Shown piece after piece: positions 13,489 to 13,943 of a DNA stretch of 13,943 bases. The stretch is from an uncultured Oscillospiraceae bacterium. Lineage in GTDB: Bacteria > Bacillota > Clostridia > Oscillospirales > Oscillospiraceae. The position numbers were made by a program, and so were the translations under genes. The notes beneath the pieces are model-generated. The model was given only the letters and a program-made list of their open reading frames with translations. It was not told the origin of the DNA and searched no databases. Where the stretch lies: assembly GCA_905234005.1 (NCBI GenBank), contig CAJOFW010000053.1, positions 1 to 13,943 on the forward strand, written 5' to 3'. Positions within the stretch are counted from its first letter, which is position 1. Each line of letters opens with the position of its first letter.

Positions 13489-13943
13489 ATGAAACACCGC
13501 AATCTTATGAAAATCGCCGTCTCCCTCGGCCTCTGCCTCAGCCTCATCGCCGGCTGCGGCGCGGCCGCCTCCGCCGCCTCGGGCGCGCTGGACACGGAGA
13601 GCATGTTCACCGACCGGGACTGCGAACAGACAGCCGATCTCAAGGGCGCGGTCGAATATACCGTCGCCGACGGCGAGGACATCACCATCACCGAGGCCGG
13701 CGTGTACGTGCTGACCGGCGCTGCCTCCGACGTCACCGTGATCGTCGAGGCCGGCGACGACGACAAGGTTCAGCTCGTACTGGACGGCGTGACCGTCACA
13801 AACACCGACTTCCCCTGCATCTACGTAAAATCCGCCGACAAGGTGTTCATCACCGTGAGCGCGGACAGCGCCCTCTCCGTGACCGGCAAATTCACCGCGG
13901 ACGGCGACACGAACACCGACGGCGTGATCTTCTCCCGCTCCGA
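13489..13943 (+). CDS. Lipoprotein with Cthe_2159-like carbohydrate-binding domain (runs off window)
   Basis: The visible 151 residues begin with a lipoprotein signal peptide (MKHRNLMKIAVSLGLCLSLIAGC; lipobox with Cys23), so the mature protein is anchored to the outer face of the membrane. After it, VYVLTGAASDVTVIVEAGD, KVQLVLDGVTVTNTDFPCIY and KSADKVFITV are typical turns of the beta-helical carbohydrate-binding domain family described for Clostridium thermocellum Cthe_2159 (binding of acidic sugars such as polygalacturonate). The C-terminus is outside the window. ATG 13489 has AAGGA 12 bases upstream, a rather long distance; ATG 13507 would leave a signal peptide with too short an n-region. 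The mirrored promoter links it to the neighbouring response regulator. Confidence 0.85.
   Translation, partial: MKHRNLMKIAVSLGLCLSLIAGCGAAASAASGALDTESMFTDRDCEQTADLKGAVEYTVADGEDITITEAGVYVLTGAASDVTVIVEAGDDDKVQLVLDGVTVTNTDFPCIYVKSADKVFITVSADSALSVTGKFTADGDTNTDGVIFSRS

Noticed and set aside
1..13943. CRISPR array, tRNA, rRNA, transposase or phage genes
   Set aside because: No regularly spaced repeats, cloverleaf or rRNA segments and no transposase, integrase or phage motifs were recognised on either strand.

Overview
The window comes from a high-GC, Gram-positive-type anaerobe, most likely a Clostridia/Firmicutes member. Support: an IreB-family sequence, a DegV-family protein, a PepV-type M20 dipeptidase, a release factor 2, a 4Fe-4S flavin oxidoreductase of the enoate-reductase type, a lipobox lipoprotein and GGAGG-type ribosome binding sites. 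The genus cannot be named from the sequence.

Layout. (1) 1-213, minus: start of a 2x[4Fe-4S] ferredoxin-type protein, cut by the window edge. (2) 330-1719: PepV-like dipeptidase broken by one frameshift. (3) 1885-4621: metal-resistance operon arsR/smtB-type repressor, HMA metallochaperone and Zn/Cd/Pb P1B-type ATPase. The ATPase is chimeric: most of its actuator domain is replaced by an inverted, diverged copy of the arsR-tail/copZ-head region of the same operon. (4) 4622-4818: tandem repeats, two copies of a palindromic 10-mer and a very strong bidirectional terminator. (5) 4819-6251, minus: a small basic coiled-coil protein and a DegV protein. (6) 6456-8473: TPR/zinc-ribbon protein and prfB, the latter without the usual programmed frameshift. 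(7) 8642-10651: OYE-like NADH:flavin oxidoreductase with an unusual active site. (8) 10652-11091: non-coding, repeat-derived. (9) 11092-13158, minus: OmpR-family response regulator overlapping a histidine kinase; the kinase's dimerisation/H-box domain is interrupted by a fragment of an ireB gene. (10) 13489-end: lipoprotein with a Cthe_2159-like carbohydrate-binding domain, cut by the window edge.

How it works together. The two-component operon and the lipoprotein gene are divergent and share a mirror-image pair of promoters. Each promoter carries direct repeats with 11-bp period, typical of OmpR-family binding sites, so the regulator probably controls both its own operon and the lipoprotein. 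The metal operon has a TTGACA-17-TAACAT promoter overlapped by an inverted repeat, as expected for SmtB/CadC-type repression.

The most striking feature is the damage: three genes are broken, and two of them were broken by patches copied from other coding loci and joined at short homologies. In the ATPase patch, the donor differs from the resident copy only synonymously in its coding parts, so the donor was a functional allele or paralog rather than a decayed copy. This looks like ectopic templated patching (for example short-patch double illegitimate recombination), unless the contig is a strain-mixture or amplification chimera. A second layer is a dispersed, structured ~165-bp element that occurs twice in opposite orientation around the two-component system; one copy forms nearly the whole 5' leader of that operon.
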